A DNA stretch of 64,000 bases from Rarobacter incanus. Lineage in GTDB: Bacteria; Actinomycetota; Actinomycetes; Actinomycetales; Cellulomonadaceae. Below the pieces are notes generated by a model. The model was not told where the DNA came from, did not search any database, and saw nothing but the letters and a program-made list of their open reading frames with translations. Below are positions 1-7,094 of this stretch, in pieces. The position numbers and the translations under genes are program-made. How positions within the stretch are numbered: the first letter of the stretch is position 1; every line of letters starts with the position of its first letter. The DNA lies in contig NZ_VFNV01000001.1 in assembly GCF_006715765.1 (NCBI RefSeq), forward strand, positions 806,001 to 870,000. The letters run 5' to 3'.

Positions 1-19
1 GATTTTCCGAAGATCACCG

Positions 20-922
20 TCACCGCCGTCGCTGGCAGCGCGGGCAGATGTGCGAGGATCGGCCGCCGACTACAATCCGCCGGATCGGGGTGCCGCACCG
101 CGGGCACGGCTCCCCCGTGCGCCCGTAGGCCTGCAAACTCCTGCTGAAGTACCCCGATTCGCCGTTCACGTTGACGTACAGGGCGTCGAAACTGGTGCCG
201 CCAACCTCGAGCGCGGCCGCCATGACCGCCGCTGCGCTTTCCAGCACAAGCCTCATTTTTTCGGACGAGATCTGCCTCGCACTTTGCGCCGGATGCACCC
301 GAGCGCGCCACAGCGCCTCATCAGCGTAGATATTGCCGATACCGGAGACGGTCTGCTGCCCCAAAAGCAGCGACTTGATCGCGGATGACCGCGTGCGCAG
401 CGACCCGGCTACCGCGTCAATATCGAAGTGCGGGTCGAGTATGTCGCGGGCGATGTGGCTGACCCTTCGCGGGATCAGCGCCGCACCGGTGCCGGCGCCG
501 GCCGCCAAGTGATCGCTCGTTCCGATCACATCGTCGACCACGAGGTAGCCGAAGGTGCGCTGATCGATGAAGTCGAGTTCGGTGCGGCTCGCGCCGCTGC
601 CCAGCAGCATTGTTACCCGGGCGTGCGGATGGAGGGGGCGGGCCTCGTTCTCAAAAAATCGAAACTGACCGCTCATGCCCAGGTGAGCGACCAAGGCAAC
701 GGGCGCGGATCCGTCTTTCCTGGCGGTCATCCACAAGAACTTGCCCCGCCGCGCCACCTCACACAATGTCGATCCGACCAGCCGGTCGCGGAATTCTTGC
801 GCGCCGCCAACCTGGTGCCTGATCGAGTAATCGCGCAAAATCGCGACGTCAAGAACCGTGTTGCCCACGACCCGCGGTGCAAGGCCCCGGCGAACCGACT
901 CGACTTCCGGGAGCTCAGGCAC
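20..922 (-). CDS. mutM: Formamidopyrimidine-DNA glycosylase (Fpg/MutM)
   Basis: Base-excision repair enzyme that removes 8-oxoguanine and formamidopyrimidines and cleaves abasic sites. The protein (300 aa) opens V-PELPEVE, the family signature in which the proline after the initiator is the catalytic nucleophile, so the GTG at 922 is a confident start even though the frame stays open upstream. The helix-two-turn-helix region (QTVSGIGNIYADEALW) and a C-terminal zinc finger (CPRC...CPRC) are both present, so all catalytic and DNA-binding parts are intact. The start overlaps the end of rnc by 8 bp, showing translational coupling in a yceD-rpmF-rnc-mutM operon. Length is normal for the family. 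Confidence 0.95.
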   Translation of the reverse strand: MPELPEVESVRRGLAPRVVGNTVLDVAILRDYSIRHQVGGAQEFRDRLVGSTLCEVARRGKFLWMTARKDGSAPVALVAHLGMSGQFRFFENEARPLHPHARVTMLLGSGASRTELDFIDQRTFGYLVVDDVIGTSDHLAAGAGTGAALIPRRVSHIARDILDPHFDIDAVAGSLRTRSSAIKSLLLGQQTVSGIGNIYADEALWRARVHPAQSARQISSEKMRLVLESAAAVMAAALEVGGTSFDALYVNVNGESGYFSRSLQAYGRTGEPCPRCGTPIRRIVVGGRSSHICPRCQRRR

Positions 923-1694
923 CCGTGGTTGTCGCGTCCGCGGATGCCGCATCGCCGCCCTGTCGGCGTTGCAGTTCCTTGTAGGCGGCCTCGGCGGCGG
1001 CCTGCTCCGCGTGCTTCTTGGCGCTGCCGACTCCCGTGCCGTAAATCTCTTTGTCGATGCGGATAACGGCCGTGAACTCGCGCGCGTGGTCCGGGCCGAT
1101 GCCCTCCACGCAGTAGTGCGGCGCCGTTCCGAATCGTTCGGCGACGGCCTCTTGCAAGGAAGTCTTCCAGTCGAGGCCGGCACCCAGGTGCGCCGCCTGG
1201 TCGATGAGCGGATCGACCAGCGCCAGGACCACCCGCCGCGATTCATCCAACCCGTGGCAAAGGTAGGTGGCGCCCAAAAGCGCTTCGACGGTGTCCGACA
1301 GTATCGAATCCTTATCGCCGCCGCCGGAGGCCGCCTCCCCCCTGCCCAGCAGGATGTATTCGCCCAGACCGATGGAGCGGGCCACCGTCGCGAGCGCGCG
1401 CTGCGAAACGGTCGCCGCGCGCATCCGCGCCAGGTCGCCTTCAGGCAGGTCTGGGAAGCGCCGGTAGAGGCGTTCCGTGACCACCAGCCCCAAAACGGTA
1501 TCGCCCAGGAACTCTAGGCGTTCGTTGGTGGGGATACCGCCCGCTTCGTGCGCGAAGGAACGGTGGGTCAGAGCCAACACGACAAGCTCGGGGTCGATGG
1601 TGACCCCGAGCTTGTCGTATAGACGGGCAATCGCTCCCTGATCCAGCTGCGCTGCCTGGGAGCGTTGACCGCGATGATTGTTGCGACCAGTCAC
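915..1694 (-). CDS. rnc: Ribonuclease III
   Basis: Double-strand-specific endoribonuclease that matures rRNA and turns over mRNA. The family signature NERLEFLGDTVLGL lies about 60 residues in and carries the acidic metal ligands. A dsRNA-binding domain occupies the last ~75 residues (DWKTSLQEA to AAAEAAYKEL). I chose the GTG at 1694, which gives 259 aa, because the frame upstream merely runs through rpmF; no strong ribosome-binding site supports any single start. It lies 11 bp after rpmF and overlaps mutM. The pre-16S and pre-23S stems found in this window's rRNA operon are the expected substrates. Confidence 0.93.
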   Translation of the reverse strand: MTGRNNHRGQRSQAAQLDQGAIARLYDKLGVTIDPELVVLALTHRSFAHEAGGIPTNERLEFLGDTVLGLVVTERLYRRFPDLPEGDLARMRAATVSQRALATVARSIGLGEYILLGRGEAASGGGDKDSILSDTVEALLGATYLCHGLDESRRVVLALVDPLIDQAAHLGAGLDWKTSLQEAVAERFGTAPHYCVEGIGPDHAREFTAVIRIDKEIYGTGVGSAKKHAEQAAAEAAYKELQRRQGGDAASADATTTGA

Positions 1695-1705
1695 GCCAAA
1701 ACTGC

Positions 1706-1897
1706 TCAGGCGTGCTCGCTGCGCAGCGCCTCGACGTACTGGCGACCCTTGTAGGTGCCGCAAGTCGGGCAGGCCACGTGGGACTGCTTCGGCGACTTGC
1801 ACTGCGGGCACGTCGCGAGGCTCACAGCAGTTGCCTTCCATTGCGAACGGCGCGCACGGGTGTTGCTGCGCGACATCTTGCGCTTGGGAACAGCCAC
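1706..1897 (-). CDS. rpmF: 50S ribosomal protein L32
   Basis: Small ribosomal protein of the large subunit, 63 aa. It starts [14 protein letters not shown], the standard L32 N-terminus, from a GTG preceded by an AGAGAG ribosome-binding site. Four cysteines in two CxxC pairs (CPQC...CPTC) show the zinc-binding form. It is packed 2 bp after yceD and 11 bp before rnc, the usual bacterial yceD-rpmF pairing. Confidence 0.96.
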   Translation of the reverse strand: MAVPKRKMSRSNTRARRSQWKATAVSLATCPQCKSPKQSHVACPTCGTYKGRQYVEALRSEHA

Positions 1898-1899
1898 AG

Positions 1900-2433
1900 C
1901 TAGCTCTCTTTCGTCTCGTCGGCGTTCTTCGCTTCTCGAAGAACGTCCTGCAACACGGCCCATCGCGAATCGATGGACTCATGCTGGTGGTCTGGATCGT
2001 CGGCTAAACGAAAGCCACATTCGGGGCACAGCCCCATGCAGTCCGCCTGACACAACGGTTGAAATGGTAATGCAGTTACCAGCGAATCTCGAATTAGCGG
2101 CTCCAGATCGATAAGGTCGTGGTCGATGGCGTACACCTCGTCCTCGTCCTCATCGCCGGCGTCCGCGGCCGCCTGCGCGCGCTGCGGATACGCGAACAAA
2201 CCCGAAAAAAGGACCAGTAGGTCATCTTCGATGTCTGCAAGGCACCGCACGCACTCGCCCGTGGCCCGAGCTTGCGCTGATCCCGTCACCAGGATTCCTT
2301 CCAGGACCGACTCGACGCGCATGCGCGCCGCGATGCTGGTCCCCGCAGGAATCGCGATGACGCTCGTCCCCCACTGCTCCGAATTGGTGAAGCGACGTTC
2401 AACCTCAATCATTTCGCCGGGGCGGCGCGGCAA
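1900..2433 (-). CDS. yceD: YceD/DUF177 family protein (23S rRNA accumulation protein)
   Basis: Conserved partner of rpmF; family members are needed for normal 23S rRNA accumulation. The protein has a C-x2-C pair ([14 protein letters not shown]) in the middle and the C-terminal cysteine cluster [14 protein letters not shown], then a DSRWAVL motif typical of the family. The listed start is a TTG at 2433, the first canonical codon. However, the in-frame codons just upstream read FTFNTREL, which matches the conserved family N-terminus (F-[VT]-[FI]-[ND]-TREL). Only ACG or ATT codons are available there before a stop at 2488-2490, and an AGGAG sits 8 bases before the ACG at 2457. True initiation is therefore probably upstream of 2433; see findings. 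Confidence 0.85.
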   Translation of the reverse strand: MPRRPGEMIEVERRFTNSEQWGTSVIAIPAGTSIAARMRVESVLEGILVTGSAQARATGECVRCLADIEDDLLVLFSGLFAYPQRAQAAADAGDEDEDEVYAIDHDLIDLEPLIRDSLVTALPFQPLCQADCMGLCPECGFRLADDPDHQHESIDSRWAVLQDVLREAKNADETKES

Positions 2434-2578
2434 CTCACGGGTATTGAACGTGAACGTGCCACTGTCTCCTAGTGAAATGTCAAAGCCTCACTCTTCATCA
2501 ACCGCAACCGGCGGAACGGGGCACTCGTCGATAAACGTGAGCCGACCAAACATCATACCGCAGGCGCGCCCCAATCCG

Positions 2579-3802
2579 CTACCCGCGGCGACGGCGCAGG
2601 GTGCGCCGTGCGCGCCTGGTCACCTCGCGCAACAGCGCACGGTTGCTGACCCGTTCGAGCGGTGGCTCCGCCGCGGCGCGGGCAAACTCATCGGCCTGTT
2701 CGGCAGGCCCGCTTTCGCTGCGCCGATCTAAATCCTGCATCTCGTGGATGACCAGCGGCGCCAATGCCGCGGTCGCGACATCGATCGGTATTACCTGCGC
2801 GCTTTGGGCCACGGGCCCGCGCGCCACGAGCGGCCGGGCAAGCGCATCCAAGTCGCCCACCACGCGCACCGACATGCCCTTGATTTCCGCCACCTGACGA
2901 GCGGCGCGCGCGATCATGACGTCCATGGCCCATGCTGGAACCCCAATGCGCGGTTCGTCGGGGGCCGGCACGCGGTTTCCCAGGATCGCGTGCACCACCC
3001 GCTTGCGGTGGACCTCGATGAACGAATCCCAGCGCAGATCCTCTTCCTTCATGACTTCGCGATTGAGCGCCCTGATCAATTCAGCTTCGGGCAGCGTCAT
3101 GGACCGATTGTGATCGCGACCGGAAAGTTCCATTTCGCCGAGGGTGTTTTCGCGCAGGCCCAGCATCTGCTCGAACGCGCGAAACACGCGGAGGCGATCG
3201 CCCGGATCCAAGACAATGAGCGTGACGTTGTCGGACCCAACCACGGACGCCCACTTCTCGACCTGCATCGCCAGATTCGTGCGCTGCGCAAATAATGACG
3301 CGTTGGGCCCGTCGGGATCGGCAAGCACTTCCCGGGACCATTCATCGATATTCTTGCGCACCCCGCTCTTGAGCCGTTGCTGCCACGCGGAACGCAATAC
3401 CGAGGCTTGATTCCGCAGGGTAAATACAACGTGCGCCGGCCTGCCGGCTTCCGCGACCATTCTTTCCACGGTTGCAGCAGGCAGCTCCGCAAAGAACTCA
3501 TGACTAATAAAAACGCGGTCGCAGGCGGCCGACCTGATTTCCGAGGCAAGTTTGTCCCAGTGCTTTCGACCGGGAACGGCCGCCGCCTTATCCCCGCTGC
3601 TCCACCCGCGCGGGCGCTTGCTCAGAGCAAAAGAGGCATGGGAATGGTTGATTCTTTGTCCGGGGTAAAGCACCCCTTGGTCCAGCAGCTCGGGACGCTT
3701 GCCCGCGGCAGCCCGCTGCACCGCGGTCGTTGCCGATTTGGGCATCCCGACGTGGATCAACAGCGATCCGGCAGGAATTGGCGGAAGGGTTTGAGTAGAC
3801 AC
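2579..3802 (-). CDS. Sulfotransferase-family protein (paralogue 1)
   Basis: Predicted PAPS-dependent sulfotransferase-like protein, 407 aa. Near the N-terminus, LLIHVGMPKSATTAVQ matches the 5'-phosphosulfate-binding loop of the family, here with Ala where most have Gly (PKSGTT). Around residue 130, VVFTLRNQASVLRSAWQ fits the 3'-phosphate-binding strand and helix (R..S). The extreme C-terminus is strongly basic (RRARRTLRRRRG). It is clearly paralogous to the product of 59963-61273 throughout: HVGMPKS, SHEFF/SHEYF, FTLRNQ/FTIRNQ, AWQQRLKSG/AWQEYLKSG, LSGRDHNRSMT/LSGRQENRSMT. The acceptor is unknown. It lies between the SepIVA-like gene and yceD, where no such gene is expected. The start is a GTG without a clear ribosome-binding site. 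Confidence 0.8.
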   Translation of the reverse strand: MSTQTLPPIPAGSLLIHVGMPKSATTAVQRAAAGKRPELLDQGVLYPGQRINHSHASFALSKRPRGWSSGDKAAAVPGRKHWDKLASEIRSAACDRVFISHEFFAELPAATVERMVAEAGRPAHVVFTLRNQASVLRSAWQQRLKSGVRKNIDEWSREVLADPDGPNASLFAQRTNLAMQVEKWASVVGSDNVTLIVLDPGDRLRVFRAFEQMLGLRENTLGEMELSGRDHNRSMTLPEAELIRALNREVMKEEDLRWDSFIEVHRKRVVHAILGNRVPAPDEPRIGVPAWAMDVMIARAARQVAEIKGMSVRVVGDLDALARPLVARGPVAQSAQVIPIDVATAALAPLVIHEMQDLDRRSESGPAEQADEFARAAAEPPLERVSNRALLREVTRRARRTLRRRRG

Positions 3803-3939
3803 TGCGGAATTCCGATCGGTTCTTCGGTTACGTATACAGCCCCCCGCTATTCAATTGTGTGGTTGGTTATCAACCGCGAAATAGTCTACAAAGAAATGCG
3901 CGTCTTGGCACAAGATAGGGTCTCACCGCGACATGATCG
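3803..3939. promoter_or_regulatory. AT-richer promoter region upstream of sulfotransferase 1
   Basis: This 137-bp gap between the SepIVA-like gene and the sulfotransferase is visibly richer in A and T than the surrounding DNA. On the minus strand it contains TTGATA and several TA-rich hexamers (TAGACT, TATACG), but no single pair has ideal spacing. It probably holds the sulfotransferase promoter. No terminator-like hairpin is evident. Confidence 0.4.
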
Positions 3940-4491
3940 TCACGAATTGTCGAGCATTGTCGCGAGCTTTGCGCGACCCGCCTGCACCTGGGTCAAAACC
4001 CGGCCCAGGTCGATCTCAAAATCCGCGAGCCTGCGATCACAATAGTCATCCGCCTCGTGGCGCAGCCGGTCCGCGACCTCCTGCGCCTGCCGCTCGATCT
4101 CCTCCGCCCGCGCCTGCGCGGCCACCATGATCTGGTGCTTGGCAACCATCTCTTCGGCCTCCTCTCGCGCCTGGGCTAGGATGCGCTGCGCCTGGTTGTT
4201 GGCCGCGTTCAGCGCCTCGTCCGCGTCCGAAAGCACCCGGTCGGCGTGTGTCAGCTGACCCGGCAGCGCCTCGTAGATCGCATCGACGAGGTTCAGCGCA
4301 TCGGTCTTATTGACCAACACCGATGACGACATAGGCATCGCCCGGGACCGCTCAATCAGATCCGTCAGCGCGTCGAGCAAGGCAGGCAGACCCCGCTGCG
4401 CACCATCATCGCCGTCCTCCTGGCCGGTAGACGCCTGCACGGCCCGCCCCTTGCCTACAGATTCCTCATTGAGGGCATTCGACATATTCAT
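3940..4491 (-). CDS. sepIVA: DivIVA-like coiled-coil protein, SepIVA-type
   Basis: Predicted cytoplasmic coiled-coil protein of 183 aa. From about residue 65 it contains a DivIVA-like start (VLVNKTDALNLVDAIYEALPGQL), then a long charged helix (QAQRILAQAREEAEEMV...ARAEEIERQAQEVADRLRHEADDYCDRRLADFE). Genes of this type lie between yceD and coaD in actinobacteria; the mycobacterial member SepIVA works in septation and cell-envelope growth. The name rests on this architecture and position. The first ATG (4491) overlaps the coaD stop as ATGA. The second ATG (4485) has a better-placed GAGGA ribosome-binding site and may be the true start. The N-terminal ~45 residues are low-complexity and not conserved-looking. 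Confidence 0.75.
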   Translation of the reverse strand: MNMSNALNEESVGKGRAVQASTGQEDGDDGAQRGLPALLDALTDLIERSRAMPMSSSVLVNKTDALNLVDAIYEALPGQLTHADRVLSDADEALNAANNQAQRILAQAREEAEEMVAKHQIMVAAQARAEEIERQAQEVADRLRHEADDYCDRRLADFEIDLGRVLTQVQAGRAKLATMLDNS

Positions 4492-5024
4492 TCCTCACTC
4501 GTGTCGATGTTCGGCGCGCTGGTTGCCGCCCCCGCGCCACGGGACCCGCCGGGAAACAGCGCGGCCATGACCGCGGCCGCGACCTCCGGGGTAACCAGCC
4601 CGCCGATCTCGCCGCCATGCCTGGCGACGTCCTTGACCAAAGACGAAGCCACGTGCCCCAATCCGCCGTCGGCCGGCAAGAACAGCGTCTCGACGCCGGT
4701 CAGGTGCCGGTTCATCGCCGCCATTGGAAGCTCATCGTCCAGGTCCGATCCCGACCGCAGCCCCTTGACGATGACGTCTGCGCCCTTTTCCGCGCAAAAC
4801 GCCGCGAGCAGTCCCGGCACCTCCGAAACCGTCGCACCATCGATACCCGCCACCGCGAGCGCGGCCAGGCGCAAGCGTTCGTCGAGTGGCAGCAGCGCAG
4901 ACTTCGCGGCATTGCGTCCCACGGCCACGATGACCGTGTCGAAAATACCGGCGGCGCGGCGGACAACGTCCAGGTGCCCCACGGTGATGGGATCGAAGGA
5001 TCCGGGAAATACAGCCACACTCAC
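4488..5024 (-). CDS. coaD: Phosphopantetheine adenylyltransferase
   Basis: Catalyses ATP + 4'-phosphopantetheine to dephospho-CoA, the penultimate step of CoA synthesis. Key motifs are present: AVFPGSFDPITVGHLD with the GHxx nucleotidyltransferase signature, VIVKGLRSGSDLDDELPMAAMNR, and the SSLVKDVA helix near the end. I chose the GTG at 5024 (VSVAVFPGSFD) because a TACGTT hexamer sits exactly 6 bases upstream, consistent with a leaderless transcript; no Shine-Dalgarno is seen. At 178 aa it is slightly longer than the usual ~160 because of a Gly/Ala-rich tail. Its stop overlaps the following SepIVA-like gene. Confidence 0.94.
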   Translation of the reverse strand: MSVAVFPGSFDPITVGHLDVVRRAAGIFDTVIVAVGRNAAKSALLPLDERLRLAALAVAGIDGATVSEVPGLLAAFCAEKGADVIVKGLRSGSDLDDELPMAAMNRHLTGVETLFLPADGGLGHVASSLVKDVARHGGEIGGLVTPEVAAAVMAALFPGGSRGAGAATSAPNIDTSEE

Positions 5025-5030
5025 CCAACC

Positions 5031-5036
5031 AACGTA
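5031..5036 (-). promoter_or_regulatory. Putative leaderless -10 element of coaD
   Basis: TACGTT on the minus strand ends 6 bases before the coaD GTG. This spacing would place the transcription start at or next to the start codon. The same arrangement recurs at several genes in the window. Confidence 0.5.
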
Positions 5037-5103
5037 GACCACCACAATGTGCATTCCCCGGTGACACCCGCCGGTTGCGCGAATTCGTAGAAGAATGAGG
5101 GGC

Positions 5104-5841
5104 ATGACCGATCCGCATGGCATCGAGCGCCTGCATGCACGCGCCGATTTCGACGATATATATGAACGAGTCCTGGTCCCTAGCTTCCCGGCCCACGAAT
5201 TAGAGCAGCCGGAATCCCTGTGGCAACAAATCGCCGCCGGCGGCCTGCATGCGTTCGCCGCGCGCGGGGCGGGCGGCCGGTTCGACTCGGTGGTGATGGT
5301 GGCAGACCACGCGCCGGTCGCGCTTGTGCTCTACCTGGCCATCGACCCAACGGGGCGCGGATCGGGAACCGGCAGCCGCCTGATACGCTTCGCCACCGAT
5401 TTCGCCGCGCGCGATTTGCGCGCCGATTACGTTCTTGCGGAAGTCGAAAGCCCTGCGCGCCACGGCCCGCACCCGACGTACGGCGATCCGCGCGCGCGGC
5501 TGCGGTTCTATGCGAGGCAGGGTATGCGCCTGCTCGACGCGCCCTACTTTCAACCCGGCATCGGCCCGGGCGCCCCGCGGGTTCCCGCGCTCCTGCTCGG
5601 TCTGCTTGCGGCCAAAGACGCCGTGCGCACCGATGCGGGGGTCTTGGCGCCCCCGCTGGCCGCCTTCATGCGGTCGTACCTAGTCGCAAGCGAAGGAAGG
5701 CTCGGCGACGATGGCGCAACGGTGCGGCTGCTCGCGGCCCTGGATCGGCCGGTTGTAAGGACGCTGCCCGCAAACGACTACCGGGAAGTGGCGCACGGCG
5801 ACCTCGTCGGTGAGGCCGAAACCCACGCGCCCGCGCCATAA
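5104..5841 (+). CDS. GNAT-like acetyltransferase
   Basis: Predicted N-acyltransferase of about 245 aa. The central region resembles the GNAT acetyl-CoA site: a hydrophobic beta strand (VALVLYLAI) followed by DPTGRGSGTGSRLIRF, matching the Q/R-x-x-G-x-G/A pyrophosphate-binding loop and helix. Later RFYARQGMRLLDAPYFQPG resembles the conserved C-terminal FY...GF-type segment. The substrate is unknown. It is divergent from coaD with about 70 bp between starts. The ATG at 5104 follows GAGGGG closely; an in-frame ATG at 5095 is the alternative. Codon use is like its neighbours. Confidence 0.72.
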   Translation: MTDPHGIERLHARADFDDIYERVLVPSFPAHELEQPESLWQQIAAGGLHAFAARGAGGRFDSVVMVADHAPVALVLYLAIDPTGRGSGTGSRLIRFATDFAARDLRADYVLAEVESPARHGPHPTYGDPRARLRFYARQGMRLLDAPYFQPGIGPGAPRVPALLLGLLAAKDAVRTDAGVLAPPLAAFMRSYLVASEGRLGDDGATVRLLAALDRPVVRTLPANDYREVAHGDLVGEAETHAPAP

Positions 5842-5902
5842 AATGTAGGTGCGTTTATCCCCGCGGGGTACTAATCACAACCGTCCTGGTAAGGAAATTG
5901 GA

Positions 5903-6472
5903 ATGACAAAAGTAATGATCATCGTCGGATCGGTGCGCCCCGGACGCATCGGCCTACCCATCGCGCGGTGGGTCAACGAAATCGCCGAGAACGACGGCCG
6001 CTTCGAGATCGATTTCGCGGATCTGGCCGACATTGCCCTGCCGCTGATGGACGAACCCAAGCACCCGCGCCTGCGGCAATACGAACACGAGCACACGATC
6101 GCATGGTCAAAGCGCGTCGCAGCCGCGGATGCATTCATCCTGGTCACCCCGGAATACAATCACTCGTTCTCGCCCGCGATCAAGAACGCGCTCGACTATC
6201 TTTCGGTCGAATGGAATCGCAAGCCGGTTGCATTCGTAGCGTACGGCGGCGTTTCGGGTGGAACCCGCGGGGTCGTCGCGTTGGCGGAGGTGCTGGCGTG
6301 CCTGGGGATGGTCAAGACTCACGCCAACGTGGAACTGCACCTGGCAATGACGAAGGTCACCGACGGCGCTTTTGCCGGGGACGAGCGCCAAGCCGCGGGC
6401 GTCAAGGCCATTTTGGACGAGTTCTCTCAGCTCGCACCCGCGCTCGCCGAACTGCGAGCCGAAGCCAAGTAG
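5903..6472 (+). CDS. NADPH-dependent FMN reductase family protein
   Basis: Flavodoxin-fold oxidoreductase of 189 aa. MIIVGSVRPGRIGLPIARWV gives the FMN phosphate-binding loop. TPEYNHSFSPAIKNALDYL is the family signature that contacts the isoalloxazine ring, and VAYGGVSGGTRG follows. Related proteins reduce FMN, quinones or azo compounds with NAD(P)H; the physiological acceptor is not evident here. Start chosen at the ATG with AAGGA nine bases upstream; the frame is open further upstream without a good site. It stands between a GNAT gene and the convergent rsmD. Confidence 0.87.
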   Translation: MTKVMIIVGSVRPGRIGLPIARWVNEIAENDGRFEIDFADLADIALPLMDEPKHPRLRQYEHEHTIAWSKRVAAADAFILVTPEYNHSFSPAIKNALDYLSVEWNRKPVAFVAYGGVSGGTRGVVALAEVLACLGMVKTHANVELHLAMTKVTDGAFAGDERQAAGVKAILDEFSQLAPALAELRAEAK

Positions 6473-6500
6473 AGCCCCATCGGCGCGGGCCCCGGACACC

Positions 6501-7076
6501 CTAATCGGCGTGCGCGGGGTCCGCCGCGGGGATCTCCGCGATGTGCATGGTAGTTGTGCCGTATTCGCGCATTCGCAGCGCGTTCCACGCCTGCGGCCAC
6601 GCCGGGGCCGGCGAGTGGCCGTCGCGCTCGACGACGACGATTCCGTCCGCCGCTATCGCGCCGTCCAGGGCGCCCAGCAGCGCGTTGACCTGGGCGGCCG
6701 AAACGTCGTACGGCGGGTCGATGAAGACCAGATCCCACTTGCGCGGCGGCGGGGTCGCGGCGAACGATTCGGCCCGCTGCTGGGCCACAAGGGTAAGGTC
6801 CTGGACTCCCAGCGCGGACGCGTTGGCGGCAATCAGCCTCGCCGCCGCGGGCGAAGATTCCACGAGCGTTGCCGCCCGCGCTCCCCTGCTCAACGCCTCG
6901 AACCCCAAGGCCCCGGACCCGGCATAGAGGTCCAGGACGTTTGCATCCGCGATCGCACCCCAGTGCTCCAGGACGCCGAACAGGGATTCTCGCACCCGCT
7001 CCGAAGTCGGGCGGGTTCCCTTCGGGGGCACCTTGATGATGCGCCCCGACAGGCGACCGGCAACGATTCTGCTCAC
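6501..7076 (-). CDS. rsmD: 16S rRNA (guanine966-N2)-methyltransferase RsmD
   Basis: Methylates G966 of 16S rRNA. It begins MSRIVAGRLSGRIIKVP followed by GTRPTSERVRESLFGVLEHW, a strong RsmD signature. LDLYAGSGALGFEALSRGA is the SAM-binding motif and FIDPPYD is the catalytic N-methyltransferase motif (DPPY). Length of 191 aa is standard. The GTG start has TACGGT six bases upstream and no Shine-Dalgarno, so it is probably translated from a leaderless mRNA. In many actinobacteria rsmD is next to coaD; here two enzymes separate them. Confidence 0.94.
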   Translation of the reverse strand: MSRIVAGRLSGRIIKVPPKGTRPTSERVRESLFGVLEHWGAIADANVLDLYAGSGALGFEALSRGARAATLVESSPAAARLIAANASALGVQDLTLVAQQRAESFAATPPPRKWDLVFIDPPYDVSAAQVNALLGALDGAIAADGIVVVERDGHSPAPAWPQAWNALRMREYGTTTMHIAEIPAADPAHAD

Positions 7077-7094
7077 GCACCAACCGTAGCCGGA

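Noticed and set aside
2579-3802. Mobile element carrying the sulfotransferase
   Set aside because: No transposase, terminal inverted repeats or target duplications flank the gene.
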